A program made the translations under genes and the position numbers. Below the pieces are notes generated by a model, which did not search any database, was not told the DNA's origin, and saw only the letters and a program-made list of their open reading frames with translations. From Burkholderia stagnalis (GTDB taxonomy: Bacteria; Pseudomonadota; Gammaproteobacteria; Burkholderiales; Burkholderiaceae), in contig NZ_CADESW010000035.1 of assembly GCF_902830275.1 (NCBI RefSeq), positions 1 to 41,397 of the forward strand: 41,397 bases of DNA. Direction: 5' to 3'. Positions 32,250 to 41,143 of this stretch are shown here, one piece after another. The first letter of the stretch is position 1, and every line of letters begins with the position of its first letter.

Positions 32250-33308
32250 TCACTCCACCTCTTCCTCGGCGACATCGTCCGGCGCGGCGGCCGCCGCTTC
32301 CCCGCCGCGTTCGCGATAGGCCGCCGGCGGCACGCCGAACTGCTTGCGGAACTCGCGCCCGAGATGCGACGCGTCGGCGAACCCGCAGCTCGACGCGATA
32401 TCGGCGACGGTGCGATCCGAGCTCGTCAGCAGCCATGCGGCGGTGCGCAGCCGCACCTGCTTCGCGAACGCCTGCGGGCTCTTGCCGGTTTCTGCCTTGA
32501 ACAGCCGTTCCAGCTGCCGCGCCGACAGGTCGAGCTTGCACGCGAGCTCCTCGAGCGGCAGCGCGCGGCCGACGTGCTGTTCCATCAGCAGGATCGCGCG
32601 CTTCACCTTCGGGTGCGTCGCGGGCTCGAGGCCCGGCGGGTGCGGCTGCGGCGCGTTGCCCTTCTGCATCTCGCCGACCAGCAGGATGCGCAGCGCCTTC
32701 TGCACGGTCGCGTGGTCGAAGTGACGCAGCAGGATCGCGGCGGCCACGTCGATCGACGCGCGCCCGCCCGAACAGGTGATCCGCCGCCGGTCGATCACGA
32801 ACAGCCGGTCGGCAATCAGCAATTCGGGGTCGGCCGCCGGGAAGCGCTCGATGAAATCCCAGTAGTGGAACCAGCTCACGCAGGTGCGGTGCCCGTCCAG
32901 CACGCCCGCGCGCATCAGCGTGAACACGCCGGTGCAGATGCCGACGACGGTCGCGCCGTCGGCCGCCGCGCGGCGGACGAACGCGAGCGTCTCCGGCCCC
33001 GCCTGCGGCCCCGAATGCAGCAGCCCGCCGACCACCACCACGTAGTCGAACGGCTCGGCGTCGTCGAAGGTTTCCCACGGCGTGATCTGGATCCCGCAGC
33101 TCGCGCGCACCGGGGCAAGGGTTTCCCCGATCACGCTCCAGGCGCAGCGCACGGGCTTGCTGTAGTCGCCGTCGTCGGCGGACAGCCGGAGCATGTCGAC
33201 GAAGCCGGAGAACGCCGTCAGCGTGAAGTTCGGCAGCAGCACGATGCCGAAGCGGATGCGTTTCGGGGCCGGGTCGGCAACGGGGGAGGCGGGTACGTCG
33301 GGTGTCAT
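32250..33308 (-). CDS. GlxA-family regulator (DJ-1/PfpI plus AraC HTH), GbdR/SouR-like
   Basis: A 352-residue protein. Residues 18-195 are the DJ-1/PfpI-like domain (GATVVGICTGVFTLMRAGVL, ITCSGGRASIDVAA) and residues 235-335 the AraC-type DNA-binding domain, with S-A-R-Q-L-E-R-L-F-K and F-G-V-P-P-A-A-Y-R-E-R. In Pseudomonas the GlxA-type regulators GbdR and SouR respond to glycine betaine/dimethylglycine and sarcosine and activate sox genes. Here the gene is divergent from L-serine dehydratase and soxBDAG, so control of that block is a strong inference; which of the two it matches cannot be told by eye. ATG at 33308 is preferred over a GTG six codons upstream. The last 20 residues are Ala/Glu-rich. 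Confidence 0.88.
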   Translation of the reverse strand: MTPDVPASPVADPAPKRIRFGIVLLPNFTLTAFSGFVDMLRLSADDGDYSKPVRCAWSVIGETLAPVRASCGIQITPWETFDDAEPFDYVVVVGGLLHSGPQAGPETLAFVRRAAADGATVVGICTGVFTLMRAGVLDGHRTCVSWFHYWDFIERFPAADPELLIADRLFVIDRRRITCSGGRASIDVAAAILLRHFDHATVQKALRILLVGEMQKGNAPQPHPPGLEPATHPKVKRAILLMEQHVGRALPLEELACKLDLSARQLERLFKAETGKSPQAFAKQVRLRTAAWLLTSSDRTVADIASSCGFADASHLGREFRKQFGVPPAAYRERGGEAAAAAPDDVAEEEVE

Positions 33309-33589
33309 TGCGGCAAATCTCGTCACGGCTCGCCAGGGCGGGCAGGTCTCACTCTCTGATTACAGGGGCGGCACGGGCGGTGCGGATGCCCCAGCGTCGC
33401 CGATCGCCCGCGCGCGGACTTGCGTTTTTCCGTCGCGAACCATCGTCAAAACGCACTTTCCGGCCGAGCGGCGGGCCGCTTGGCGGCGGCATCCCACGCC
33501 GATGCCGTTTTTGTTCTATCGGCCAATTTTACGCTTTGGTGTACTGGCGTCCAATGTCACTTCACGTGTGTCCACCCAGAGGAAGCCAG
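33309..33589. promoter_or_regulatory. Divergent promoter region: GlxA-type regulator / sda-sox operon
   Basis: Near the plus-strand gene, CCAA-(9)-TTGG (33523-33539) is followed 11 bases later by another CCAA (33551-33554), giving overlapping inverted elements. The sda start has a clear AGAGGAAG ribosome site at 33579-33586. This stretch is the likely target of the divergent regulator. Confidence 0.4.
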
Positions 33590-34975
33590 ATGAACGTCAG
33601 CGTCTTCGACCTGTTCAAGATCGGCATCGGCCCGTCCAGCTCGCATACGGTCGGCCCGATGATCGCCGCGTGCCGCTTCGCGTCGCACGTCGAGGATGCG
33701 AACCTGCTCGGTTTCGTGCGCCGCGTGCGGGTCGAGCTGTACGGCTCGCTCGGCGCGACCGGCAAGGGCCACGGCACCGACAAGGCGGTGCTGCTCGGCC
33801 TCGAAGGGCACCTGCCCGATTCGATCGACCCCGACCTGATCGAGCCGCGTCTCGCCGAGATCCGCGCGGCCAAATCGCTGTCGCTGCTCGGCAAGCAGGC
33901 GATCCGCTTCGACGAGAAGGAGCACATCGGCTTCTATCGCAAGCTGATGAGCGGCACCGGCATCGTGCATCCGAACGGCATGCGCTTCCAGGCGTTCGAC
34001 GAGCACGGCCAGCTGCTGGTGGAGAAGGAGTATTACTCGATCGGCGGCGGCTTCGTCGTGAACCGCGACGGCGACCGCGTGAACGGCGTGCGCGCGGCGG
34101 CCGAGGTGCCGTATCCGTTCCGCACCGGCGACGACCTGATGCGCCAGTGCCGTGCGAGCGGCCTGTCGATCGCCGAGTTGATGCTGCGCAACGAATGCGC
34201 GCTGCGCCCCGAGGACGAAGTGCGCGCGGGCCTGCTTGCGATCTGGCGCACGATGGCCGCGTGCGTCGAGCGCGGCTGCAAGGTCGAAGGCGACCTGCCG
34301 GGCCCGATGCGCGTGAAGCGCCGCGCGGCCGAGCTGAACGCCCGCCTGCGCGCGCGTTCGGAGGAATCGCTGCGCGACCCGCTGTCGATGCTCGACTGGG
34401 TCAACCTGTACGCGATGGCCGTCAACGAGGAGAACGCGGCGGGCGGCCGCGTCGTCACCGCGCCGACCAACGGCGCGGCCGGCGTGATTCCCGCGGTGCT
34501 GCACTACTACGTGAAGTTCGTGCCGGGCTCGAACGAGAACGGCATCGTCGAATTCCTGCTGACGGCCGCCGCCATCGGGATCATCTACAAGGAAACCGCA
34601 TCGATCTCCGGCGCGGAAGTGGGCTGCCAGGGCGAGGTGGGCGTCGCGTGCTCGATGGCCGCGGCCGCGCTCGCCGCCGTGATGGGCGGCACGCCCGACC
34701 AGGTCGAGAACGCCGCCGAGATCGGCATGGAGCACAACCTCGGCATGACCTGCGACCCGGTGGGCGGCCTCGTGCAGATCCCGTGCATCGAGCGCAACGC
34801 GATGGGCGCGATCAAGGCGCTGAACGCGTCGCGCATGGCGCTGAAGGGCAACGGCCAGCACTACGTGTCGCTCGACTCGGTCATCAAGACGATGCGCGAG
34901 ACGGGCGCCGACATGAAGACGAAATACAAGGAAACGTCGCGCGGCGGCCTCGCCGTGAACGTCATCGAATGCTAA
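33590..34975 (+). CDS. sda: L-serine ammonia-lyase (single-chain iron-sulfur type)
   Basis: A 461-residue enzyme with the beta domain first (IGIGPSSSHTVGPMIAA at 11-27) and the alpha catalytic domain after (about 190-460). The [4Fe-4S] Cys residues occur in VACSMAA, GMTCDPVGG and QIPCIERN, with the characteristic G-x-x-C-D-P-V-x-G-x-V-x-x-P-C. It deaminates L-serine to pyruvate and ammonia. Placed first in the sox block, it would drain serine formed from glycine and methylene-tetrahydrofolate. A long upstream open frame to 33302 is not homologous; the ATG at 33590 has a strong ribosome site. It is 15 bases before soxB. Confidence 0.93.
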   Translation: MNVSVFDLFKIGIGPSSSHTVGPMIAACRFASHVEDANLLGFVRRVRVELYGSLGATGKGHGTDKAVLLGLEGHLPDSIDPDLIEPRLAEIRAAKSLSLLGKQAIRFDEKEHIGFYRKLMSGTGIVHPNGMRFQAFDEHGQLLVEKEYYSIGGGFVVNRDGDRVNGVRAAAEVPYPFRTGDDLMRQCRASGLSIAELMLRNECALRPEDEVRAGLLAIWRTMAACVERGCKVEGDLPGPMRVKRRAAELNARLRARSEESLRDPLSMLDWVNLYAMAVNEENAAGGRVVTAPTNGAAGVIPAVLHYYVKFVPGSNENGIVEFLLTAAAIGIIYKETASISGAEVGCQGEVGVACSMAAAALAAVMGGTPDQVENAAEIGMEHNLGMTCDPVGGLVQIPCIERNAMGAIKALNASRMALKGNGQHYVSLDSVIKTMRETGADMKTKYKETSRGGLAVNVIEC

Positions 34976-34990
34976 CGAAGGATCACTAAC

Positions 34991-36235
34991 ATGAGCCGCT
35001 ACTCGATATTCAGCCTGTTTCGCAACGGCCTGTCGTATCACGAGAACTGGGAAAAGCAGTGGAAGAGCCCGGAGCCGAAGAAGGAATACGACGTCGTGAT
35101 CGTCGGCGGCGGCGGGCATGGCCTCGCGACCGCGTACTACCTCGCGAAGGAGCACGGCATCACCAATGTCGCGATCCTCGAGAAGGGCTGGATCGGCGGC
35201 GGCAACACCGCGCGCAACACGACGATCGTCCGCTCGAACTACCTGTGGGACGAATCGGCCGCGCTGTACGAGAAGGCGATGAAGCTGTGGGAAGGGCTGT
35301 CGCAGGACCTGAACTACAACGTGATGTTCAGCCAGCGCGGCGTGATGAACCTCGCGCATACGCTGCAGGACGTGCGCGACACCGAGCGCCGCGTGAACGC
35401 GAACCGGCTGAACGGCGTCGATGCCGAGTTCCTGACGCCCGCGCAGATCAAGGAAATCGAGCCGACCATCAACCTGAACAGCCGCTACCCGGTGCTCGGC
35501 GCGTCGATCCAGCGGCGCGCGGGCGTCGCGCGCCACGACGCGGTGGCCTGGGGCTTCGCGCGCGGCGCGGACCGCGCGGGCGTCGACATCATCCAGAACT
35601 GCCAGGTGACGGGCATTCGCCGCGAAGGCGGCGCGGTGGTGGGCGTCGACACGGTGAAGGGCTTCATCAAGGCGAAGAAGGTCGCGGTGGTCGCGGCCGG
35701 CAACACGACGACGCTCGCCGACATGGCCGGCGTGCGCCTGCCGATCGAGAGCCATCCGCTGCAGGCGCTGGTGTCGGAGCCGATCAAGCCGGTGGTCAAC
35801 TCGGTGATCATGTCGAACGCGGTGCACGCGTACATCAGCCAGTCCGACAAGGGCGACCTCGTGATCGGCGCGGGCATCGACCAGTACACGGGCTTCGGCC
35901 AGCGCGGCAGCTTCCACATCATCGAAGGCACGCTGCAGGCGATCGTCGAGATGTTCCCGGTGTTCTCGCGCGTACGGATGAACCGCCAGTGGGGCGGCAT
36001 CGTCGACGTGTCGCCGGACGCGTGCCCGATCATCAGCAAGACCGACGTGAAGGGCCTGTATTTCAACTGCGGCTGGGGCACGGGCGGCTTCAAGGCCACG
36101 CCGGGCTCGGGCTGGGTGTTCGCGCACACGATCGCGCGCGACGAGCCGCATCCGCTGAACGCGCCGTTCGCGCTCGACCGCTTCTACACGGGCCACCTGA
36201 TCGACGAGCACGGCGCCGCCGCCGTCGCGCACTGA
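34991..36235 (+). CDS. soxB: Sarcosine oxidase beta subunit
   Basis: A 414-residue flavoprotein of the DAO family. The FAD motif is V-I-V-G-G-G-G-H-G-L-A-T-A (37-48). RRAGVARHDAVAWGFARG contains H182, the expected site of covalent FMN attachment in heterotetrameric sarcosine oxidases. It oxidises sarcosine to glycine, passing the methyl carbon as an iminium to the alpha subunit. Close spacing to sda (15 bases) and soxD (28 bases) shows one operon. Ribosome site AAGGA lies upstream. Length matches known SoxB (about 405-417). Confidence 0.95.
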   Translation: MSRYSIFSLFRNGLSYHENWEKQWKSPEPKKEYDVVIVGGGGHGLATAYYLAKEHGITNVAILEKGWIGGGNTARNTTIVRSNYLWDESAALYEKAMKLWEGLSQDLNYNVMFSQRGVMNLAHTLQDVRDTERRVNANRLNGVDAEFLTPAQIKEIEPTINLNSRYPVLGASIQRRAGVARHDAVAWGFARGADRAGVDIIQNCQVTGIRREGGAVVGVDTVKGFIKAKKVAVVAAGNTTTLADMAGVRLPIESHPLQALVSEPIKPVVNSVIMSNAVHAYISQSDKGDLVIGAGIDQYTGFGQRGSFHIIEGTLQAIVEMFPVFSRVRMNRQWGGIVDVSPDACPIISKTDVKGLYFNCGWGTGGFKATPGSGWVFAHTIARDEPHPLNAPFALDRFYTGHLIDEHGAAAVAH

Positions 36236-36263
36236 ACCCCACCCACCACGAGGAGAACAAACC

Positions 36264-36563
36264 ATGTTGCTGATCGAATGTCCGTGGTGCGGGCCGCGCG
36301 CCGAATCCGAGTTCTCGTGCGGAGGCGAAGCCGACATCGTGCGCCCCGTCAACAACGAGAACATGACCGACCGCGAATGGGGCGAGTACGTGTTCATGCG
36401 CGAGAACAAGCGCGGGCTGCACAAGGAGCAATGGCTGCATACGCAGGGTTGCCGCCGCTGGTTCAAGGCCACGCGCGATACGGTGACCTACGACATCAAG
36501 AGCTATGAAAAATTCGGCGGCGCAGCCGCCGGCAACGCACACGAAGAGGGCACCAGCAAATGA
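36264..36563 (+). CDS. soxD: Sarcosine oxidase delta subunit
   Basis: A 99-residue protein. Zinc ligands are all present at the positions known for SoxD: C6 and C9 (ECPWCG), H59 and C63 (WLHTQGCRRWF). It is a structural subunit holding one zinc. GAGGAG lies 9-14 bases before the ATG. Its TGA overlaps the soxA ATG by four bases, so alpha and delta are coupled in translation. Confidence 0.95.
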   Translation: MLLIECPWCGPRAESEFSCGGEADIVRPVNNENMTDREWGEYVFMRENKRGLHKEQWLHTQGCRRWFKATRDTVTYDIKSYEKFGGAAAGNAHEEGTSK

Positions 36564-39500
36564 GCCAGAAAGACCGTCTCGGCACCGGTGGCCGCATCAA
36601 TCGCGCGATTCCGCTGACCTTCACGTTCAACGGCCGCACCTACCAGGGCTTCCAGGGCGACACGCTCGCGTCCGCGCTGCTCGCGAACGGCGTGCACTTC
36701 GTCGCGCGCAGCTTCAAGTACCACCGCCCGCGCGGCATCGTCGCCGCAGGCGTCGAGGAACCGAACGCGGTCGTGCAGCTCGAGTCGGGCCCGTACAGCG
36801 TGCCGAACGCGCGCTCGACCGAGATCGAGCTGTACCAGGGCCTCGTCGCGACCAGCGTGAACGCGGAACCGTCGCTCGAGAACGACAAGTACGCGATCAA
36901 CCAGAAGCTGTCGCGCTTCCTGCCCGCCGGGTTCTATTACAAGACCTTCATGTGGCCGCGCAACATGTGGCCGAAGTATGAAGAGAAGATCCGTGAAGCG
37001 GCCGGCCTCGGCAAGGCGCCGGACACGCTCGACGCCGATCGCTACGACAAGTGCTACGCGCATTGCGACGTGCTCGTCGTCGGCGGCGGCCCGTCGGGGC
37101 TCGCGGCCGCGCATGCGGCGGCGACGGCCGGCGCGCGCGTGATCCTCGTCGACGACCAGCGCGAGCTCGGCGGCAGCCTGCTGTCGTGCCGCGCGGAGAT
37201 CGACGGCAAGCCCGCGGTGCAATGGGTCGAGAAGATCGAGGCCGAGCTGCGCAAGCTGCCCGACGTGACGATCCTCACGCGCAGCACCGCGTTCGGCTAC
37301 CAGGACCACAACCTCGTGACGGTCACGCAGCGCCTGACCGACCACCTGCCGGTGTCGATGCGCAAGGGCACCCGCGAGCTGCTGTGGAAGGTCCGCGCGA
37401 AGCGCGTGATCCTCGCGACCGGTGCGCACGAGCGGCCTATCGTGTTCGGCAACAACGACCTGCCGGGCGTGATGCTGGCCGGCGCGGTGTCGGCGTACAT
37501 CCATCGCTTCGGCGTGCTGCCGGGCCGCGACGCGGTAGTGTTCACGAACAACGACCGCGGCTACCAGACGGCGCTCGACCTGAAGGCGTGCGGCGCGAAG
37601 GTGACGATCGTCGATTCGCGCGCATCGTCGAACGGCGCGCTGCCGGCGGCGGCGAAGCGCCAGGGCGTGACGGTGATGAGCGGCGCGGTCGTGACGGCTG
37701 CGTCGGGCAAGTGGCGCGTATCGTCGGTCGACGTCGCGTCCTACTCGAACGGCCAGACGGGCGGCAAGCTGAAGACGCTGCCGTGCGACCTCGTCGCGAT
37801 GTCGGGCGGTTTCAGCCCGGTGCTGCACCTGTTCGCGCAGTCGGGCGGCAAGGCGTGCTGGAGCGACGAGAAGGCCTGCTTCCTGCCCGGCAAGGCCGTG
37901 CAGCCCGAGGCGAGCGTCGGCGGGGCGGCGGGCGAGTTCGGCCTGGCGCGCGCGCTGCGGCTCGCGGTGGACGCGGGCGCGGAAGCGGCCAAGGCGGCCG
38001 GCCTGAGCGCCGCACAGCGCCCGGTCGCACCGAAGGTCGCGGAAGCCGCGGAAGGCGCGCTGCAGCCGTTGTGGCTCGTCGGCAGCCGCGAGGCCGCCGC
38101 GCGCGGGCCGAAGCAGTTCGTCGACTTCCAGAACGACGTGTCGGCCGCCGACATCCTGCTCGCCGCGCGCGAAGGCTTCGAGTCGGTCGAGCACGTGAAG
38201 CGCTACACGGCGATGGGCTTCGGCACCGACCAGGGCAAGCTCGGCAACATCAACGGGATGGCGATCCTCGCGCAGGCGCTCGGCAAGTCGATTCCGGAAA
38301 CCGGCACCACGACGTTCCGCCCGAACTACACGCCGGTGACGTTTGGCACGTTCGCGGGCCGCGAGCTCGGCGATTTCCTCGACCCGATCCGCAAGACCTG
38401 CGTGCACGAATGGCACGTCGAGCACGGCGCGATGTTCGAGGACGTCGGCAACTGGAAGCGGCCGTGGTATTTCCCGAAGAACGGCGAGGATCTGCATGCG
38501 GCCGTGAAGCGCGAATGCCTCGCGGTGCGCAACAGCGTCGGCATCCTCGACGCGTCGACGCTCGGCAAGATCGACATCCAGGGCCCGGACGCGGTGAAGC
38601 TGCTGAACTGGATGTACACGAACCCGTGGAACAAGCTCGAGGTGGGCAAGTGCCGCTACGGGCTGATGCTCGACGAGAACGGCATGGTGTTCGACGACGG
38701 CGTGACGGTGCGCCTCGCCGACCAGCACTTCATGATGACCACCACGACGGGCGGCGCGGCGCGCGTGCTGACGTGGCTGGAGCGCTGGCTGCAGACGGAA
38801 TGGCCGGACATGAAGGTGCGGCTGTCGTCGGTGACGGACCACTGGGCGACCTTTGCGGTCGTCGGCCCGAAGAGCCGCAAGGTCGTGCAGAAGGTGTGCC
38901 AGGACATCGACTTCGGCAACGAGGCGTTCCCGTTCATGAGCTACCGCAACGGCACGGTGGCCGGCGCGAAGGCGCGCGTGATGCGGATCAGCTTCTCGGG
39001 CGAACTGGCCTACGAAGTGAACGTGCCGGCGAACGCGGGCCGCGCGGTGTGGGAAGCGCTGATGGCCGCGGGCGCCGAGTTCGACATCACGCCGTACGGC
39101 ACCGAGACGATGCACGTGCTGCGCGCGGAGAAGGGCTACATCATCGTCGGCCAGGACACCGACGGTTCGGTCACGCCGTACGACCTGGGGATGGGCGGGC
39201 TCGTCGCGAAGTCGAAGGACTTCCTCGGCAAGCGTTCGCTCACGCGCTCGGATACCGCGAAGGAGGGCCGCAAGCAGTTCGTCGGCCTGCTGACCGACGA
39301 CGCGCAGACGGTGCTGCCGGAAGGCGCGCAGATCATCGCGAAGGACACGCAGGTGTCGGCCACCGAGCCGACGCCGATGCTCGGCCACGTGACGTCGAGC
39401 TACTACAGCCCGATCCTGCAGCGCTCGATCGCGCTGGCGGTGGTGAAGGGCGGCCTGAACAAGATGGGCGAGAGCGTCGTGATTCCGCTGGCCAACGGCA

Positions 39501-39571
39501 AGCGCATCACCGCGAAGATCTCGAGCCCGGTTTTCTACGATACCGAAGGGGTGCGTCAGCATGTGGAATGA
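36560..39571 (+). CDS. soxA: Sarcosine oxidase alpha subunit
   Basis: The 1003-residue protein has three parts: an N-terminal Fer2_4-like domain (about 18-105), an FAD/NAD-binding middle (GGGPSG at 175-180, then L-A-T-G-A-H-E-R-P-I near 300), and a C-terminal aminomethyltransferase (GcvT-like) domain (about 615-1000). The first domain lacks the cysteines needed for an iron-sulfur cluster, as in other heterotetrameric sarcosine oxidases. The GcvT-like part transfers the sarcosine methyl carbon to tetrahydrofolate, giving methylene-THF. It overlaps soxD by 4 and soxG by 11 bases. A large minus-strand frame across it is shadow. Confidence 0.96.
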   Translation: MSQKDRLGTGGRINRAIPLTFTFNGRTYQGFQGDTLASALLANGVHFVARSFKYHRPRGIVAAGVEEPNAVVQLESGPYSVPNARSTEIELYQGLVATSVNAEPSLENDKYAINQKLSRFLPAGFYYKTFMWPRNMWPKYEEKIREAAGLGKAPDTLDADRYDKCYAHCDVLVVGGGPSGLAAAHAAATAGARVILVDDQRELGGSLLSCRAEIDGKPAVQWVEKIEAELRKLPDVTILTRSTAFGYQDHNLVTVTQRLTDHLPVSMRKGTRELLWKVRAKRVILATGAHERPIVFGNNDLPGVMLAGAVSAYIHRFGVLPGRDAVVFTNNDRGYQTALDLKACGAKVTIVDSRASSNGALPAAAKRQGVTVMSGAVVTAASGKWRVSSVDVASYSNGQTGGKLKTLPCDLVAMSGGFSPVLHLFAQSGGKACWSDEKACFLPGKAVQPEASVGGAAGEFGLARALRLAVDAGAEAAKAAGLSAAQRPVAPKVAEAAEGALQPLWLVGSREAAARGPKQFVDFQNDVSAADILLAAREGFESVEHVKRYTAMGFGTDQGKLGNINGMAILAQALGKSIPETGTTTFRPNYTPVTFGTFAGRELGDFLDPIRKTCVHEWHVEHGAMFEDVGNWKRPWYFPKNGEDLHAAVKRECLAVRNSVGILDASTLGKIDIQGPDAVKLLNWMYTNPWNKLEVGKCRYGLMLDENGMVFDDGVTVRLADQHFMMTTTTGGAARVLTWLERWLQTEWPDMKVRLSSVTDHWATFAVVGPKSRKVVQKVCQDIDFGNEAFPFMSYRNGTVAGAKARVMRISFSGELAYEVNVPANAGRAVWEALMAAGAEFDITPYGTETMHVLRAEKGYIIVGQDTDGSVTPYDLGMGGLVAKSKDFLGKRSLTRSDTAKEGRKQFVGLLTDDAQTVLPEGAQIIAKDTQVSATEPTPMLGHVTSSYYSPILQRSIALAVVKGGLNKMGESVVIPLANGKRITAKISSPVFYDTEGVRQHVE

Positions 39572-40193
39572 AACCAGAGACCAGGCGCAGGTGGCGGGCA
39601 CGGGCGGCGTGCGCCTCGAATCGCCGTTCGTCGGCGCGGCCGACCTGCTGAAGACGCAGCAGGCGCGCGCGTCGCAGAAGTTCACGTTCCGCGAGCGGCC
39701 GTTCCTCGATCTCGTCAACGTGCGCGGCGAGTTGAGCGACCCCGCGTTCGTCGCCGCGTTCGAGCGCGTGGTGGGCTGCCGGCCGCCGGCTGCGCCGAAC
39801 ACGGTCGCGCGCAGCGCCGAGTACGACGTGCTGTGGCTCGGCCCCGACGAGTGGCTCGTGCGCTCGAACGGCGCGGTGCAGGCCGGCGTGCTCGAGGCGC
39901 GGCTCGCCGAGGCCGTGCAGGGCACGTATGCGGCGGCGGTCGACATCGGCAGCGGCTACACGGTCGTCGAGATCAGCGGCGAGCGCGTGCGCGACGTGCT
40001 GGCGCGCGGCTGCCCGCTCGACCTGCATCCGCGGCTGTTCAAGCCGGGCCAGTGCGCGCAGACGCATTACTTCAAGGCGGGTGTCGTGCTGGTGCCGACC
40101 GGCGACGACACGTTCGAGATCGTCGTGCGCCGCAGCTTCGCCGACTATTTCGTGCGCATCATGCTCGACGCGGCCGCGCCGCTCGCGTCATGA
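39561..40193 (+). CDS. soxG: Sarcosine oxidase gamma subunit
   Basis: A 210-residue protein with the GcvT-related fold of SoxG: Y-D-V-L-W-L-G-P-D-E-W-L-V near residue 90 and C-P-L-D-L-H-P-x-x-F-x-P-G-x-C-A-Q-T near 150 are typical of the family. It completes the alpha-beta-gamma-delta complex and helps close the folate site. The ATG lies inside the end of soxA and its TGA overlaps the next ATG by four bases, so the five genes are translationally chained. Confidence 0.94.
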   Translation: MWNETRDQAQVAGTGGVRLESPFVGAADLLKTQQARASQKFTFRERPFLDLVNVRGELSDPAFVAAFERVVGCRPPAAPNTVARSAEYDVLWLGPDEWLVRSNGAVQAGVLEARLAEAVQGTYAAAVDIGSGYTVVEISGERVRDVLARGCPLDLHPRLFKPGQCAQTHYFKAGVVLVPTGDDTFEIVVRRSFADYFVRIMLDAAAPLAS

Positions 40194-40630
40194 AGCCGGC
40201 CGACGAACCGTTCGTGTCGATCGACGTGCCGCGCGTCAGGGGGCGCGGCTGGAGCGTGTTCGTCGACGAACTGATGGTGCCCGCGCGGATCGGCATCCAT
40301 GCGCACGAGCACGAGGCGCCGCAGCCGATCGTGATCGATGCGCAGCTCGGGTATCGCTGCGAGCCGAACGAGGCGGGCGAGTGGATCGACTATGACGGGT
40401 ATTGCGCGCGGGTGGCCGCGTTTCTCGCGCACAAGCCGCATACGCGGCTGCTCGAAACGCTGGTGGCCGATCTCGCGGTGATGTCGTTTCGCGAATGGCC
40501 GGCGCTGGAGACGCTGACGCTGTCGGTCCACAAGCCGAAGATCCGGCCGGGGACGAAGCGCGTCGGGGTGGGGCTCGACTGGACGCGCGGGGATTACCTG
40601 CGGTGGACGGGGGAGGTGGGGAGGGGGTGA
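40190..40630 (+). CDS. folB: Dihydroneopterin aldolase-like protein (FolB family)
   Basis: A 146-residue protein. V-D-E-L-M-V-P-A-R-I-G-I-H-A-H-E near 30-45, then Q-P-I-V-I-D-A-Q, then L-L-E-T-L-V-A-D-L-A and S-V-H-K-P-K-I-R-P match the FolB fold, including the catalytic Glu in the first motif and the Lys in H-K-P-K. FolB cleaves 7,8-dihydroneopterin in folate synthesis. Because sarcosine oxidase consumes tetrahydrofolate, a folate gene coupled to soxG by an ATGA overlap makes sense as cofactor supply or as a diverged folate-linked function. The longer frame to 39833 is shadow. It is about 25 residues longer at the N-terminus than housekeeping FolB. Confidence 0.85.
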   Translation: MKPADEPFVSIDVPRVRGRGWSVFVDELMVPARIGIHAHEHEAPQPIVIDAQLGYRCEPNEAGEWIDYDGYCARVAAFLAHKPHTRLLETLVADLAVMSFREWPALETLTLSVHKPKIRPGTKRVGVGLDWTRGDYLRWTGEVGRG

Positions 40631-41143
40631 CGCGCGGGCGAAGCGCATGTCGATGCGTTCCGCACTGCAACGGCAGTTCGCGTGGCGGCGATCTCCGATC
40701 GTAGTTCGAACGCGGTTGGCGCCATGAGTGCATTCCGGGCGACGGCTTCTATCTGATCGTAAGAACATTTGGAGCGGCTGGATTTCTCCCCGGTCTGGCG
40801 GGAGCGCATACGCTCGTCCGCCGGGACGTCCTACCTTTCCGCCGTACGCCGCGCCATATACCCAAGATACGCAACGATCAGGTCGATTTCGCGATCGCTC
40901 AACCGATGAGCCGGCGAAAACGCCGGCAGGGCCCGCCTAGGGCGGATCGACGGCGAGGGCAGGCCAGCGCGCGATAAAAAAGGCGCTTGCACGATACAAA
41001 TACAGCAGGTTTCCCGTACGTCACGCGTGTTCGTTCACGAACATTGTTGCGGACCGTTGCCGTTTGCTGGACGTGCGTTCGGCCATCCGTTATCCATTCA
41101 GCTTCCTCAAACTAGAACGAACGCTGAGAGAGATAGCGAAACC
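40631..41143. other. Intergenic region with a cytochrome c remnant
   Basis: No complete gene is seen in these 513 bases. A minus-strand cytochrome c tail lies at 40831-40950 (listed separately). AT content rises from about 40975 to 41110, where the promoter of the rightmost gene should lie. Confidence 0.4.
40831..40950 (-). pseudogene. C-terminal remnant of a class I cytochrome c
   Basis: Read on the minus strand, this gives LPAFSPAHRLSDREIDLIVA followed by YLGYMARRTAER and a TAG stop at 40831-40833. P-A-F-S-x-x-x-L-S-D-x-E-I-x-x-I-V-A-Y-L is the classic tail of c-type cytochromes, including the axial-ligand loop, although the Met of M-P-A-F is replaced by Leu here. No CxxCH can be found upstream in any frame before the next gene. 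It looks like debris of a deleted gene. Confidence 0.55.

Noticed and set aside
33557..36472. 971-codon minus-strand frame
   Set aside because: It runs antisense to sda, soxB and soxD, which are unmistakable; the His/Arg/Ala-rich translation is the usual shadow of GC-rich genes.
36503..39946. 1147-codon minus-strand frame
   Set aside because: Exactly antisense to soxA and soxG; no domain seen.
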